NCBI GenBank assembly: GCA_031216915.1
Contig: CM062290.1
Coordinates: 383,452,718-383,516,717, forward strand
Source of the DNA: Pictodentalium vernedei
Taxonomy: Eukaryota > Mollusca > Scaphopoda > Dentaliida > Dentaliidae
DNA: 64,000 nucleotides
Reading direction: 5' to 3'
Both the position numbers and the translations under genes were made by a program. Positions 33,577 to 45,647 of the stretch are shown piece by piece. The notes beneath the pieces are model-generated. The model made no database searches. It saw only the letters and a program-made list of their open reading frames with translations, and was not told the origin of the DNA. Each line of letters opens with the position of its first letter. Position 1 is the stretch's first letter.

Positions 33577-34160
33577 GAAAGTGGGTCATTTCGGCCATCA
33601 TTGTTGTGTTATGTGTTAAATTTTGGGATGTGGTTACATCTCGACCATCCCATAAAATCTATGGTTGCCACTTTAATAGATTAAGGGAACCCGCGTTCAT
33701 CTTACGAAATGGTTATAACATAAATTAACTGATTAATTATGGGAGCCTGTAGGGGCTTAGGTTTACGTGAATGATCCCACACCCTCGGCGGCCCAACGCA
33801 ACGTAAAATACACGAAACAGAGCAGAGAAGAAGCACCCCGGTCACCAAGAGCAACAGAGAGCCGCTGTAGTGACAATGATCATTTCACACGTATGGAAAA
33901 CACAAGCAGATCACCACCAGAAAGCAGATCTTGTTTTTCATCACCTCGCGGGCAGCACACTGGACATTTCAACATGGGATGATTCCATTCCACAACGTCG
34001 TTTACGGGACTGGATCCTGAAAATACTAACGATCACACATGTCTGAAGACATTCATTCTTCTTTTTGTTTGGAACAACATCCAAGAACTCTAGCAGCTAA
34101 TGGAGGGAGAGGGGGGGGGGGGGTCCTGTCCATCAAAGCTTGAATTGCGACAATAATGTG
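33577..34160. other. unassigned interval with a basic/Ser-rich short frame
   Basis: A 71-codon plus-strand frame (33767-33982; R/S/P-rich) has no domain. A G run lies at about 34110-34123. No gene is called. Confidence 0.35.
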
Positions 34161-35012
34161 AATGTAAATGTCTTTAAGCAGTGCTCATTGCTGGGACAGG
34201 AATATATAATATAAAGTTACTCGAATACTGAAGAAATGGGGGAGGGTAATATTTCCACTGGTGGAATGTGGAAGTCCTGGTCCGCCAAAGGGGGACTCAC
34301 TAAAATATGTCCGCTGAACCGAGAAAATGTGTATGCAGAGAAAATAAACTGTTAAGTATCACGTTTCACACCTCTGTTTATTTATTTATTGGCGTTTAAA
34401 GTCACATATTTCTGCTCAATGGCTAATCACGACCACGACAGTTTTACGGGTGGAGGAAACCCGAGTACAAGGAGATAACCACCGAGCAACTGTCAGCTCC
34501 CCACCATACTAACTCCACAAAAGCAGGATTAGAACTGGTTGAAGACGGGTGCACCATCGACGTACAGTACGCCTTAGTTCACGTCACCGTGCCCCCACGT
34601 GGGCAATGGGGGTGAAGTGTCTTGCCCAAGAACACAACGCGGTCTCCGCAGGTGGGATTCAAACCGAGGATCTCTCGGCTTGCACCTCTACCAACTGAGC
34701 CAACGTGCCCCCTTCCACACCCTGGGGATGAAATAAACTTTGTCAGTGTAAATCACTTGGTCCAAACTGTTTTAACTCCCATCACATTTTTTACTGCACA
34801 GTGTTATTGTTTCACCATTATGTTATGTCTCCTCTACTACAACCTTGGAATATATAATGTAAACTTAATCGAATAGTGATGAAATCGGGAAGGGTAATAT
34901 ATTTCCACCGGAAAAGTGTGGAAGTCCTGGTCCGCCAAAGGGGGACTCACTAAAATGTGTATGCTGAATCGAGAAAATGTGTATGCAAAGAAAATAAACT
35001 GCACACAAAAGT
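34161..35012 (+). repeat. pair of ~165-bp direct repeats flanking a SINE
   Basis: 34200-34360 and 34846-35012 share 'gtggaagtcctggtccgccaaa', 'gggggactcactaaaat' and 'gtatgcagagaaaataaact'. The SINE and about 130 bp of unique sequence lie between. They may be the two ends of one element. Confidence 0.65.
34377..34712 (-). mobile_element. tRNA-headed SINE
   Basis: On the minus strand it starts GGGGGCACGTTGGCTCAGTT (A box TGGCTCAGTTGGTAGAG) and has a decayed B box GGTTTGAATCC. The CTTGGGCAAGACACTTCACC body follows, and the AATAAATA tail lies at the low-coordinate end. Flanks TTTCACACCTCTG / TTCCACACCCTGG are an imperfect target duplication. Confidence 0.82.
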
Positions 35013-35139
35013 TAAGTATCGCATGTTTTGTTTGATACAAAATATTAACATCAATGACACAATATTAACTGCTGTTTTAATTCAATGTGCGTAGTATATC
35101 CTTACCAGGTCGTCCTCTATCACCCGGACCCTGCCCCAA

Positions 35140-36115
35140 ACATCGGAAATGATGTCATGCCACGTGAGCCAGTTATGTCATATGGGGTTGTCATGGTAAT
35201 CCATGGGTGCTGCGATGTCGTGAAGTATTACCATAGTGATACGTGTTGCAATGTGCACGCGTAGCACACGTTGTTAGGGTGACACATGTTTCCATCGTCC
35301 ATTTTGTTAACTGGTCGATGCAATCTTAGTTTCTATGGTGGGACGTGTTTGGTATGTGACCAGAACACCACTAATAGGACGGCACCAAAAACGAAAAAAA
35401 ACCCACCGAAAATGACTTAGGAATCTTGGGATAATGAGAGTAGCACGTGGTGCTATAGGACCGGATGGGTATTGTCTCTATTGTACAATAGTATGATTAA
35501 TTACCCAAATGGTCCTTACAGTTACCTAAAAATCACCAAAAACAAACTCAAATCACCAAAACAGATTTTACTTCGCTCGGATTATTTCAGAGTCGTCTTT
35601 ATAACACACAGTGCTGGAGCGATCTTGCAATCCTATTCTTTATCATATGTTTTCCACATATGTGCCCACGGAGGCCCTGAAGATATTTCCCAGCCATCTC
35701 ACATCTAGTTCACCATCTCATCATCCAGGTATTTGGGGATACAAGACCATGAAGGCTGTGAGAAATCTATCGCCCGTCATATCCTCATATGGGCATTAAA
35801 CAACCACATTACACATAATCCAATTTTGGGATCCCTTCCATGGTCTGTCTATGCCTACGAACACCACTAACAGGCTCACATATTCGGCTAGGAATCTCAC
35901 TTATGGAATTCCATGTTATGCACAATCCCACTTTGGAATCCCTTTCTAAGATACGTCTATGCTTGCAGAATCCTTGTCATAAAGGCCATGAGGAAATCCC
36001 CCAATGAGGTATAATCTATCACCCCTCATATCATCATCTCGGTATTTGATGATACGTATGACATTGTGATGTACTATTTGAGGATACTTTTTGGAGGACA
36101 GCTATCTAAGGTTAG
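35140..36115 (+). repeat. old, diverged copy of a giant-foldback arm
   Basis: It keeps the order of the left arm: 'gtcatggtaatcc', 'atagtgatacgtg...cgttgttagggt', 'tttccatcgtccattttgt', later 'tatttgaggatactttttgg'. It is heavily diverged and lacks the tandem core. Boundaries are uncertain. Confidence 0.5.
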
Positions 36116-36475
36116 TAAAGTTTATCAGGAAGTGATGTCATGGTCGCAGAGCCCATTGGTCATCACAAAGAACTTTGCAGGGAACCATGTTATATCATAT
36201 GGATGTGCTATGTGTGATGTTCCATCGCAAATGCATCATTGGAAATAGTAAGTTGTCAAGGTAGTACATGAAATAACGTCATAGCTATAGTTCAATGTCC
36301 TTGTTATAAATTAATCAGTGACGGTATGAATTTATGATGTCATAAAATAAACACGAAAATCGTACTTATATATGCAAGTTCTTGTGACAAGTAATTACAC
36401 ATACGGTTTTGAGGTTTATTCTGGTCACATGACATATCACCGAGGGTTTCCTCGCGGCCCTCATACTACAAACAA
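36116..36475. other. unassigned interval
   Basis: No element end, array or coding motif recognised. Confidence 0.4.
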
Positions 36476-36915
36476 GAAGCCCCTGGGGCCTGAGGCGCTC
36501 ACCTGACGAAAGTTGTTTAAAGAGAAGGATTTAATTATCATCTATGGCTAGTTAACACTACAGAGGAATGAAGTTATTTAATTATTTATAACTCTGCTGT
36601 CCCTGCCAAATCATTTTTTCCTAGTATTGTGATGCTACCAGAGAAATAATGTTCAGATTTTCCACTAATTTAAACTAGAGAGTCCAAATATTAACCTAGG
36701 GACTTAACTTAAACAAACTTGAATTTGTCCCCTTCCCTCCACCCCCAGAATGCTGTATATCAAATATCAACTGATTTTGAATGGTGGATCTGAAGAAAGA
36801 GGTTTTTTAAAAGATTATTTGCCATATTACACTAAGTTAAAATTTGGGGCACCCATAGGGAGCCCAAATATTAACCCAGGCTCTTTATTTGAAAAAAAAA
36901 ACCCTTGAAACTGCC

Positions 36916-36946
<31 letters not shown>

Positions 36947-39745
36947 CTCCCCAAGGATGTTTTATACCAAATATCAAAAGATTCTGACTGATTGTTTGAG
37001 AGGACATTGAGAATATTACCAATTTTGCACCATGTTAAAATCCCCCCCCCCCCTTCTCTCCTCCAACCCCACCCCCAACATAGGGAACACAAATATCAAT
37101 CCTGGGACCTTATTTGAATAACATTGAAACAGAATCCCCTCTAAGACTGCTCTATACCAAATATCAAAAGATTCTGATTGTATCTCAAGAAGCAGATTTT
37201 TAAAGATTATTCCTCATACTGGACAAAGATAAAATTCAGGATCAAATAGGGAACCCAAATATTAACTCAGGGATTTGAATTTAAGAAACTTAAATCTTAC
37301 TCCCCTAAGGGTGGTGTATACCATGTGTCAACTGGGGGGTTCATGAAAAGAAGATTTTTAAAGAATATTCTGCATATTATACCAAGTAAAAATTTGGGCT
37401 CCAATAGGGAGCCAAAATATTAATCAAAGGACCTGATTCGGATTAGTGGTTCTGGAGAAGAAGATTCTTAAAAGATTATTCCTCATAATGGACTAAGTTA
37501 ACATTTGGGCTCCAACAGGGAGCCCAAATATTAACCCATGAACTTGATTTTTCCACACTTGAATCTGGCTACCCTAAGAAAAGTGTATACCATATATCAA
37601 AAGATTCTGATTGGGGGTTCGTGCAAAGAAAATATTTAAAGAATATTCTTCATATTGCAGAAAGTAAAAATTCAGGCTCCAATAGGGAGCCCAAATATTA
37701 TTCAAAGGACTTGATTTGAACAAACTTGAATCTGACCCCCATAAGGATGCTATATACTATACATCAAAAGATTCTGACTGGTGAATCTGAAGATTTTTTA
37801 AAGATTAATCCCCATATAGAGATCCCAATTATTTCCTGATGGACTAAATTTGGACAAACTTGAAACTGACCCCCTGTAAGGATTCTGTATACCATATCTC
37901 AAAAGAGTCTGACTGCTGGCTCTGAAGAAGAAGAGTTTTAAATATTATTCCTCATATTGAAATAAGTTAAAATTCAGTCTCCAATAGGGTGCCCAAATAT
38001 TAACCTAGAGACTTGATTTGAACAAACTTAAATCTGATCTCCCAAAGGATGTAGTATACCAAATATCAAAAGATTCCTCATATTGCACTAAGTTAAAATT
38101 TGGGCGACCACAGGGAGCCCAAATATTAACCCAGGGGCCTGTTATGAACGTGAATGAAATATGAAAGGATTCTGACTGGTGGATTTGAAGAAGATATTAA
38201 CCCAGGAACTCGATTTGAACAAACTTGAATCTGACCCGCCTAAAGATGCAGCATACCAAATATGAAAGGATTCTGGCTGGTGGATCTGACGAAGAAGATT
38301 TTTAATGAAATTTCCTCATATTGTACTAAGTTAAAATTCAGACCCCCATAGGAAGCCCAAATATTAACTGAGTGGCTTGATGCAAACAAACTTGAATCTG
38401 ACACTCGTAACAATGATGTTTACCAAATATTAAAACATTCTGACCAGCGGTTCTGAAGAAGATTTTTAAAGCTTATTTCCCATATTTATTTATTTATTGG
38501 TGTTTAAGGTCACATACTTATGCACAATGGCTAATCGTGACCGTGACAGTTTTATGGGTGGAGGAAGCTGGAGTACCCGGAGAGAATCACCGAGCAACGA
38601 CGAGCAGCTGTCAGCTCTCCAACATCGTAACTCTGAACTCTGCACTGCAGCACAGGCAGGGTTAGATTGGTTGAAGACATGCGCACCATCGACGTGCAGT
38701 ACGCCTCAGTACACAGCGTCATCGTGCCCCCATGTAGGCAATCAGGGTGAAGTGTCTTGCCCAAGGACACAACGCGGTTGCCGCAGGTGGGATTCGAACC
38801 GAGGACCTCTCGGCTTGCAGCCTGCATCTCTACCAACTGATCCACCGTGCCCCCTATATTTCCCATATTGCACTAAGTTAAGATTTGGGCGCCTGTATTG
38901 AGCCCAAATACAAACCGAGGGTTTAAATTGAACACACTTGTATCTCCCCCTCAACCCCCACCCTCAACCCCCTCCCCCACACCCCCATGGATGCTGTATG
39001 CCAAATATCAGAAGATTCTGATCAGAGGTTCTGGAGAAGTTTTTTTTTTTTAATATTTGCAAATATGCTGACCCAGCATTTTTTTCGATGCCCCCTTCAG
39101 AACACACCAACAAAACCGATGGCAATTTTTTTTTTTTACCATTTGATTCTACTGATCCTGAGGATATTTCATACCAAATAACAGTTCTCTGTTCCGTGTG
39201 GTTTGGCAAATATAGGCATTTGAAAATATTTTCTATTTTTAGTTTCTGGGGTTCCAACGGGGAACATGGGAATTTCTTTTAGCATGAATCAAGTACTTAT
39301 GACCCAATAATACCAAATACCACATTTCGTTCAAATCAGACCATCGGTTCAGAAAATAGAAATTTTGGGCAGTGCCCAAAATCTTGCCCCTCCCATTACG
39401 AAGGCAAATATTGATTCACAAACATCGTTTGAACAAACTTGATTCTACACCTCAGAAGGAAGCTTCATACCAAATATCAAGTCACTGTACCTACTGGTTC
39501 ATGAGAAGAATATTTTTCTAGAATTTTGGAGCATTTTCCCCCACTCCCTCCCTATGGAGCATGGCAACTTTATTTGAACAAACTTGAATTGACATATGAT
39601 AAGGACCATGCCTATCAAATTTGGTTGAATTTGGCCTGGGAGTTTAAGGGGAGATCAATAATGTAAAGTTCACGATGGATGGACGACTGACCGACAGAAA
39701 GTGATCACTTGAGCTCCCCCTGACTTTCAGCCAGGTGAGCTAAAA
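36476..39745 (+). mobile_element. HINE family F, long copy (~18 units), with a nested SINE
   Basis: The 5' end GAAGCCCCTGGGGCCTGAGG then GCTCACCTGAC (36498-36508). The 3' hairpin region ends CAGCCAGGTGAGCT (39728-39741) plus an A-run, so the 5' motif reappears inverted. Roughly 18 diverged ~165-bp units match HINE F at 15.2-17.1 kb ('aacttgaatctgacccc', 'gaagaagatttttaaag', 'gagcccaaatattaaccc'). C runs lie at 36915-36932 and 37043-37053. A tRNA SINE sits at 38487-38857. Confidence 0.72.
38487..38857 (-). mobile_element. tRNA-headed SINE with a clear target duplication
   Basis: ATTTCCCATATT flanks both sides (38475-38486 and 38858-38869). The minus-strand head GGGGGCACGGTGGATCAGTT carries the A box, then GCAGGCTGCAAGCCGAGAGG and B box GGTTCGAATCC. 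The body TTGTGTCCTTGGGCAAGACA follows, then the tail 'ccttaaacaccaataaataa'. Full length ~370 bp. Confidence 0.88.
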
Positions 39746-39935
39746 AGTTTGAGCACTTCTCCCTCCCTATGGTGTTCGGCACGTTGATTTGAACAAAAAC
39801 ACAATGCCCCTTTGGGACCATCGCTCATACAAACTTTCACTTGCACTGGCCCAATGGTTTTGGAGGAGAGAACTCAGACAATAAGTGATGACAATACCTC
39901 ACCTTGACTTTCAAGCAAGTGAGCTAACAGAACAA
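39746..39935 (+). repeat. extra 3' end of HINE F
   Basis: A second terminal module follows the first and ends CTCACCTTGACTTTCAAGCA then AGTGAGCTAA. It is probably a remnant of an adjacent copy. Confidence 0.5.
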
Positions 39936-40080
39936 ATGAGTGACAACAAATGGTTTAGGCTGACACTTCATGTTCACCACCATCAGACCAGCACAAAGCA
40001 CAATTTTGTTTTGCCGATCCGAAGAAATTGTGATGTGTACCACCACAGAAGGTCCAATTGCTTATTTCAATATTTCTTCA

Positions 40081-40400
40081 CGTATTTATTTAATTACTGG
40101 TGTTTAAGGTCACATATTTCTGCACAATTACTAATCGTGACCACAAAATGGACAGACATAAAGTCAAGTAGAGCCAATCATTTACACCCAACATGCTCAT
40201 TTTAGAGGACTTTTACCTCAGGCATTGGTTACCAGGGCCTATTTTACTAGTAAAAGAGAGCCTGTTTACCACAGTAAACAAGCACTGCTTAACTTCAAAG
40301 GGTTCCCACAGGAATTGTTTTCCAAATAAATTGTAGTATCTGTGGTTCTTTGGAGCAATAGGGGAGACAGTGCAATTCTCGGACTGGAAATGCAAACTTA
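40081..40400 (-). mobile_element. SINE-like family III, uninterrupted copy
   Basis: Tail-side 'tatttatttaattactggtgtttaagg' then 'gcccattttagagg'-type sequence ('gctcattttagaggactttt') and 'ccacagtaaacaagcactgctt'. It shows the SINE sequence that HINE F interrupts at 15.2 kb. Confidence 0.6.
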
Positions 40401-40433
40401 ACTGAAGACTCGGACTGAAGAGAAAACATATTT

Positions 40434-40671
40434 AACCCCCTTCACACTGATGTCGAAAAATCAAAATTTCAATCTGTAAAATTTTCCCATAAAGCAACTA
40501 AGAATTTAACCAATTCAATCTTGTTTGTCAGAGCTCACTGAGCTAGTTGCATTATGGGAGCTCACTGAGCTCTGTCAAACAAGACTGAATTGGTTAAATT
40601 CCTAGTTACATTATGGGCAGAAAATGGAATTTGAAATTTCCGAATTTTGACTTCAGTGTGCAGGGTGTTAA
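40434..40671. mobile_element. TTAA MITE family D
   Basis: TTAACCCCCTTCACACTGATG and CAGTGTGCAGGGTGTTAA are inverted ends. The internal palindrome 'aaccaattcaatcttgtttg...gctctgtcaaacaag' flanks a CATTATGGGAGCTCACTGAG core. A worn relative is at 51825-51910. Confidence 0.75.
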
Positions 40672-41113
40672 AAACAACTGGCATCTGTGACAATAGTCAC
40701 TCAAGCAAAATTAACACTTGAGTGCTGTCTACCATGCATCTACATTTTTCAAACCCAAAGGCCTGATAGGACTGAGCATGTTCATCAAGAATAGTTTGGA
40801 GACAATTTATTGCAGAGCTCCTATGGGCATAAAACCTGTTGTTTGATGGGTAAATATTTTATACATTACTATTTATATAAAAGTTTACTTTTTACAATGC
40901 TTATCACAATGCTAAAATTTTAATTAACATGTTTGTCAACTAGATGCATAGACATAAAACTTACTTTAAAAAGTATATGACATGTCATTTTAAATGAGGT
41001 TAATTGACTAAAATCAGAGGCTCAAGTGAGCCTAAAATCCTAAATGAGAGAGAGTAAATGCAGAGAGTGAGAGCTTTTTTGATTTGTTCAGTCAGGGTAA
41101 GCATCATATTTAA
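40672..41113. other. unassigned interval
   Basis: No recognised repeat or coding structure. Confidence 0.4.
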
Positions 41114-41356
41114 CCCTTTACCTAATACAGCTTTTTTAAACAATAAATTAAATTTGACATTTTTTGAAAAAAATTCTCACAATGTTTCAATAAAACCATA
41201 CATCTATGGATATCATTAGAACCGGCTTGACGAGCCGGTTCTAATGATATCCATATTTGTACGGTTTTATAGAGACATTTGTAAGATATTTTAGGCTGTG
41301 GTAGGCTTATTTTAGTTCATTTCCTAGCTGTTTTTGGCCGCTATGTTAGGTAAGGG
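41114..41356. mobile_element. TTAA MITE with a different central palindrome
   Basis: TTAA flanks (41110-41113 and 41357-41360) and CCCTTTACCTAATA...GGTAAGGG ends as in subfamilies A and B. The centre is ATGGATATCATTAGAACCGG / CCGGTTCTAATGATATCCAT instead of the GAGCTCGTT palindrome. Confidence 0.82.
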
Positions 41357-41829
41357 TTAAAGTGACGACATATTTCCAGCCAGCCTGAATCTTCCACGGA
41401 TAAAGGTACTTTCTGGGAAATAACCAATATTTGTCCTGCGCAGTTCAGATAGAAGAACTTGCAATTCTTTTCCAAGGTGTGTGAAACGTTTGATAGCATG
41501 TATGAATTTCTGGTCTCTCAATAATAATGCATACCAAATTCAAATCAAATTGGCCGATCCGACCCAAAATTGAAAAATATGGTGGGGCTGTGGATTTTGC
41601 TTCTCCAGGAACAATCCCAAATAATGGCAGAGAAATTTTCTTTGAATAACTTTAAATCTACACCTTTAAAGTAGACTGTATACCAGAGATTGAATCAATG
41701 CAGTTCATCAGGAACCAACTGTGTTAAAATGGGCAGTCCCCATTCAGGGTCCAAAAAGCAGCTGATAACAGTTTTCTTTTCCCACTTGATTCTACAACTC
41801 AAAAGAAAAGCTTCACAAAGCATAACGAG
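41357..41829. repeat. diverged HINE-F-like units
   Basis: Phrases such as 'tgcataccaaattcaaatcaaattgg' and 'cttctccaggaac' resemble the 3' part of the HINE F arrays. Too worn to place boundaries. Confidence 0.35.
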
Positions 41830-42736
41830 TAGAGCTGGGCGATATTCTGGTTTTTTGATAATGGCGATATTAAAATCAAAACCGGTTTCAATATCGAGGC
41901 CTTTACAAAATATCGAAATACCGGTATATTTTCGGTATGATGAATGGAGGCCACGGTTCCCATGATATACTGGATATAATAGTAATTTCCCCAAAAGCCG
42001 GCAGTTAGATTTCTTCTATATCACCCGTTGCGACGTAACACTTACTCCACAGTGTCCGCACAGTAAAAATTAACATACAGCTGTCAGCCTGTCACGGTCA
42101 GTATGAGTAAGTGACTATGTGTGTACAACTGCCCTAACCTGCAATTACACCACCCCAATGACCCGATTCTCGTTTTTAATCTGGTGACATTCTGAATTTC
42201 TGATCTATTTTTATCACACTGACTTTGGAAGAACTGCACAGAAGACGAAGTTGAGTGCTACTGTCCGTTGGATGTTACATATTTGGAAGTGTTGTGGTAG
42301 ATACGCATGTGGACCATGATGATGTGGCCCGAGTTGAACCAGCTCTAGTTCAGCTCTCTGAACGTTGCGGCTACCCCACTAGTCAAGTGGGACAGCCACA
42401 ACGTTCAGAGAGCTGAACTTAACCAGCTCTTGCTATTGAGCATCGTCAGCACTCAGCAGACAGAAGTAAACTGTGTTGTTAGATTTGCACTCATACAGAC
42501 ACAGGTACATGTACCGTTACGACCGTTAGTTCAGCTATCGAACTTTATGGTGGCCCCGTAGTTGGAAGCCACAACGTTCTGATAGCTGAACTAATGTTTT
42601 TTACCATCATTGTTGTTAGTTCATGTAGATTATCCTATATGAAATGCACTGAAAATAATATCGTGATAATATCGAATATCGCATTATTTTTGGAAAATAT
42701 CGCAATTTGTTTTTTCCCCAATATCGCCCAGCTCTA
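41830..42736. mobile_element. hAT-like nonautonomous element Z
   Basis: TAGAGCTGGGCGATATTC and AATATCGCCCAGCTCTA are inverted ends with subterminal ATCG/ATATCG repeats. The flanks ATAACGAG / ATAATGTG match at only five of eight bases, so the duplication is decayed or absent. Two strong hairpins sit inside (42344-42414 and 42521-42593), both built on AGTTCAGCT...ACAACGTTC. Confidence 0.72.
42344..42593. repeat. two related hairpins inside hAT Z
   Basis: AGTTCAGCTCTCTGAACGTT / AACGTTCAGAGAGCTGAACT and AGTTCAGCTATCGAACTT / AACGTTCTGATAGCTGAACT share the same outer stem and a GG(C/T)-CCCC loop side. They look like one palindrome duplicated. Confidence 0.75.
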
Positions 42737-43028
42737 ATAATGTGCTAAACTTGCTCCGTAATGTAACTACATAGATTCCCAAGAGAGTGCACAGGAAAAT
42801 GTTCCTATGAGACTAAAATTTTCACCCTCTGTGTACGAGAACTAGCTTAGTTTTTTATTATGTTTACAGCTCTAGTGGCATATGTTAACGTCTGATGTCA
42901 CCAAGTGAAATATTAATGATAATGGGAGGAGATTCAAAATGCATACTGCCTATAAAATCCTATTATTCGAGGTCAGTGGTCATTCTATGAATATATAATC
43001 ACGACCCACTTATAAAAAAGCTGAGGTT

Positions 43029-43070
43029 ACTCCATCTCAGTTCTGAGATGGAGTAACCTCGACCATTATT
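43029..43070. repeat. 18-bp-arm hairpin
   Basis: GAGGTTACTCCATCTCAG and CTGAGATGGAGTAACCTC are perfectly inverted with a TT centre. Confidence 0.85.
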
Positions 43071-43220
43071 TCAGTTTTTGATTTTTTGTTGTCCAGTGAC
43101 ATCATAGGGTTTATTTAGTAAACTTGTTATTGTTCAAGTTCCCTTGTTCATTGCAGTTGCCCTGTTAACTTCACAGTGTGGGTTTGGGGCTTTGTTTCTT
43201 ACTGGAACATATACGTAACT

Positions 43221-43352
43221 ATGATGAATTCATGGTAACATGTCTGAGGTTTGCGACCCAGGGCATATGTTCAAACTCGAAGCTTCTCATCTCGGTTGAA
43301 CATAAGCTCCAAGCTGCAAACCTCAGACCATGTCACTGTGAATTCATCACAA
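43221..43352. repeat. 132-bp inverted-repeat element
   Basis: TGATGAATTCATGGTAACAT...CTGAGGTTTGC pairs with GCAAACCTCAG...ATGTCACTGTGAATTCATCA. The loop has a second weaker pair (ATGTTCAAACTCGAAGCTTC / GGTTGAACAT). Confidence 0.75.
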
Positions 43353-43399
43353 TAACTTATAATGTTATGTATAAGTCAAGTGTATGTCAGCTCAGCTGA

Positions 43400-44000
43400 C
43401 TGATTCCAAAAATTAAAATTTTGAGTGGGGCAAAAAATTTTGCCCATCCCAGGACAGGCAGAAATATTGTGAGAGAAACATTATTTTAACAAATCTACAC
43501 CATTAAAAGAGGCTGCAGACCAAATGCATGTATCAAATCATTTCTGCCAGTAGGCCACAAGAAAATTGTTGTGTTTTTGCCAATTACAACAGTATTAAAA
43601 GGGGTTCCCCACAAGGAGCCCCCAAGAAACATTTTGCATTGTTTTCAGCGGCAACTGATGCTACTACCCCAAAGGAAGCTTCATACTGAATATGCTGTTA
43701 TTGAAAAACTGATTTTTTCTTTCTACTTTTAGCTCAAGACTAATGGGGATCTGAAAAAAAATTTAACATAAATGAACTGCAGTTCACCACCTAATACTGC
43801 AAACCAAATTTGGTTCAAATTGGCAAACCAGTTCTACAAACAGAAATTTTGGGATGATTTTTAAACAATTTTAGGCATTTTGGACACTGTCCTTAGCCCA
43901 TTGGATTTAGCAACTTTTATTGAACAAACTTGAAATGGGTAAGCTCCAAAGATAAATGGAAGTCAGATATATTTTTAATTATTTATTCAAACAGATTTTT
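43400..44000. repeat. worn HINE-F-related sequence
   Basis: Phrases 'caaatctacacc', 'aggaagcttcatactgaatat', 'aaaccagttctacaaacagaaattttggg' and 'tgaacaaacttgaaatgg' mirror 39290-39600. No clean units remain. Confidence 0.4.
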
Positions 44001-44118
44001 GTACCGAATGTTCTTTTAATAGTGAAATTGTCTTGTGATCATGATGAGAATCAAACAGTATTTCACATATTTTTACAAAAATAGTCATCCAAGTATAACT
44101 GACAGTATTACATGTTAA

Positions 44119-44573
44119 CCCTTTACCCAACGTGAGAGCCAAAACTGGCCAGTGCTATTCACAAAAATCGCCATTTAATTTTCATTATTTTTTTCATTTT
44201 TTGTCTCAAAAACATAGCTTAAAACCCCTTTTTGGAACGAGCTCATCATGCTCATTCGAATGAGGGGTCATAACCTAGGTTTTTAAGACAGAAAATGAAA
44301 CAAATTATGTATTCAAGAAATTTGTTTGCAAGTGGCATCTGCAACACAGACAATTTCAAAATTTATTATTTTAAATAACATTTTTTAAATTTTTTCAAAA
44401 CATTTCAACAAAACCACATCATGTGACCCCTCTTTGGAACGAGCTCGATGAGCTCGTTCCACAGAGGGGTCACATGATATGGTTTTGTTGAAATTTATCG
44501 AAAAATAATATTTTTTCAGCTGCTGAATTTGCATATTACACGGGCGGATGCGGGCGATTAATTGGGTAAAGGG
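44119..44573 (+). mobile_element. chimeric TTAA MITE (subfamily A fused to B)
   Basis: One pair of TTAA flanks (44115-44118 and 44574-44577) encloses a nearly complete subfamily A body (CCAAAACTGGCC ... 'gtggcatctgc') joined directly to a complete subfamily B body ('gacaatttcaaaatttatt' ... GGTAAAGGG). Two central palindromes are present, at about 44225-44280 and 44405-44490. Confidence 0.8.
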
Positions 44574-44601
44574 TTAAGACCAATCCTGACCTTTTAATTA
44601 A

Positions 44602-44832
44602 TCCTTTACCAAACGAATCGGCCACACATGATATACAAACACAGCAGCAGAAGAAAAAAATTATTTAAAAAAGTTTTCAACGAAACCATATCATGTGGCC
44701 CTCGATGGAACAAGCTTGACAAGCTCATTCCAATGAGGAGTCACATGCTATGGTTTTGTTGAAATTTTTTTTAAATTTGATGAAATAATATTAAAATAAT
44801 AAATTCTGACATCGTCTGCATTGGGTAAAGGG
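44602..44832 (+). mobile_element. TTAA MITE subfamily B
   Basis: TTAA at 44598-44601 and 44833-44836. Ends TCCTTTACCAAACG and GGGTAAAGGG. Palindrome 'accatatcatgtgg...catgctatggt' around CAAGCTTGACAAGCTC. Confidence 0.85.
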
Positions 44833-45047
44833 TTAAACATTGTTTATGTTCAAACCTTGTTTGAGACACACAATCAAATCTATAGTAAACTGGTCAAGAG
44901 CTGGAAGTCCATATTTGAGTTCCATTCTGAAGTCCAGGCACAGTACGCGGAGAGTGGATTGTAACTAAATCACCCCTGGAGTGGAGTTATCACCCAAGCT
45001 ATAACTTTCAAATTTTGTACATATCGACAAAAAACACAAGCAATGTT

Positions 45048-45096
45048 TCAGCCAATGGACCTCTGGGTTTAGCCCAGAGGTCCATTGACTGAAACT
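45048..45096. repeat. hairpin with ~22-bp arms
   Basis: TTTCAGCCAATGGACCTCTG pairs with CAGAGGTCCATTGACTGAAA around GGTTTAGCC. Confidence 0.8.
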
Positions 45097-45204
45097 TTGC
45101 TGGTGCTGGTTATGCTTTGCAACAAATTTGCAATTATTGCCTGGATGGAATCTCCACTCTGCGGGTGGTTTAGTGATAATACACTCTCCACGTACTGTAA
45201 ATGT

Positions 45205-45473
45205 GCTTCACATTATCTAAGAATTGAACTTACAGTGTATTTAGTCTGTAAGGATTTTTATGGTTAGAATTTTGGGTACAGTGCCTATAGACACTCTCAC
45301 TTCCATCAATTGTAACAAGGTAAAGCTCCAATCTGAAGTACAGGTGAATGTGCTTCAGCTTATCCAAACTAGAACTTACAGTTATTTAGTCTGTAAGGAT
45401 TTTATGGTTAGAATTTTGGGGACAGTGCTTATAGACACTCTCCCTCCCATCAATTGTAACACGGTAAAGGAAT
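45205..45473 (+). repeat. two tandem copies of a ~133-bp unit
   Basis: 'gtatttagtctgtaaggattt...atggttagaattttggg...acagtgc...tatagacactctc...catcaattgtaaca' occurs at about 45236 and 45370. No coding meaning. Confidence 0.75.
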
Positions 45474-45647
45474 GTCAACAAATTTTGACAACCAAAACTA
45501 ATTTAGCATTCTTCTGTTTAATATAACTGCTACTTTTGGTTTTCCTTTGCTTTGCACTAATCAATGCAGTGGAGCCCAATTAAATGGATATCTCTTAACT
45601 GAATAATCATGTTAACTGAATATCATTTTCAAACACAAAACCATTTA

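Noticed and set aside
34669..34712. tRNA gene on the minus strand
   Set aside because: A- and B-box-like sequences are present but no acceptor-stem or anticodon-arm pairing closes; it is the SINE head.
38497..38954. 134-, 104- and 70-codon frames near 38.5-39.0 kb
   Set aside because: They fall mainly within a tRNA-headed SINE and run into HINE units.
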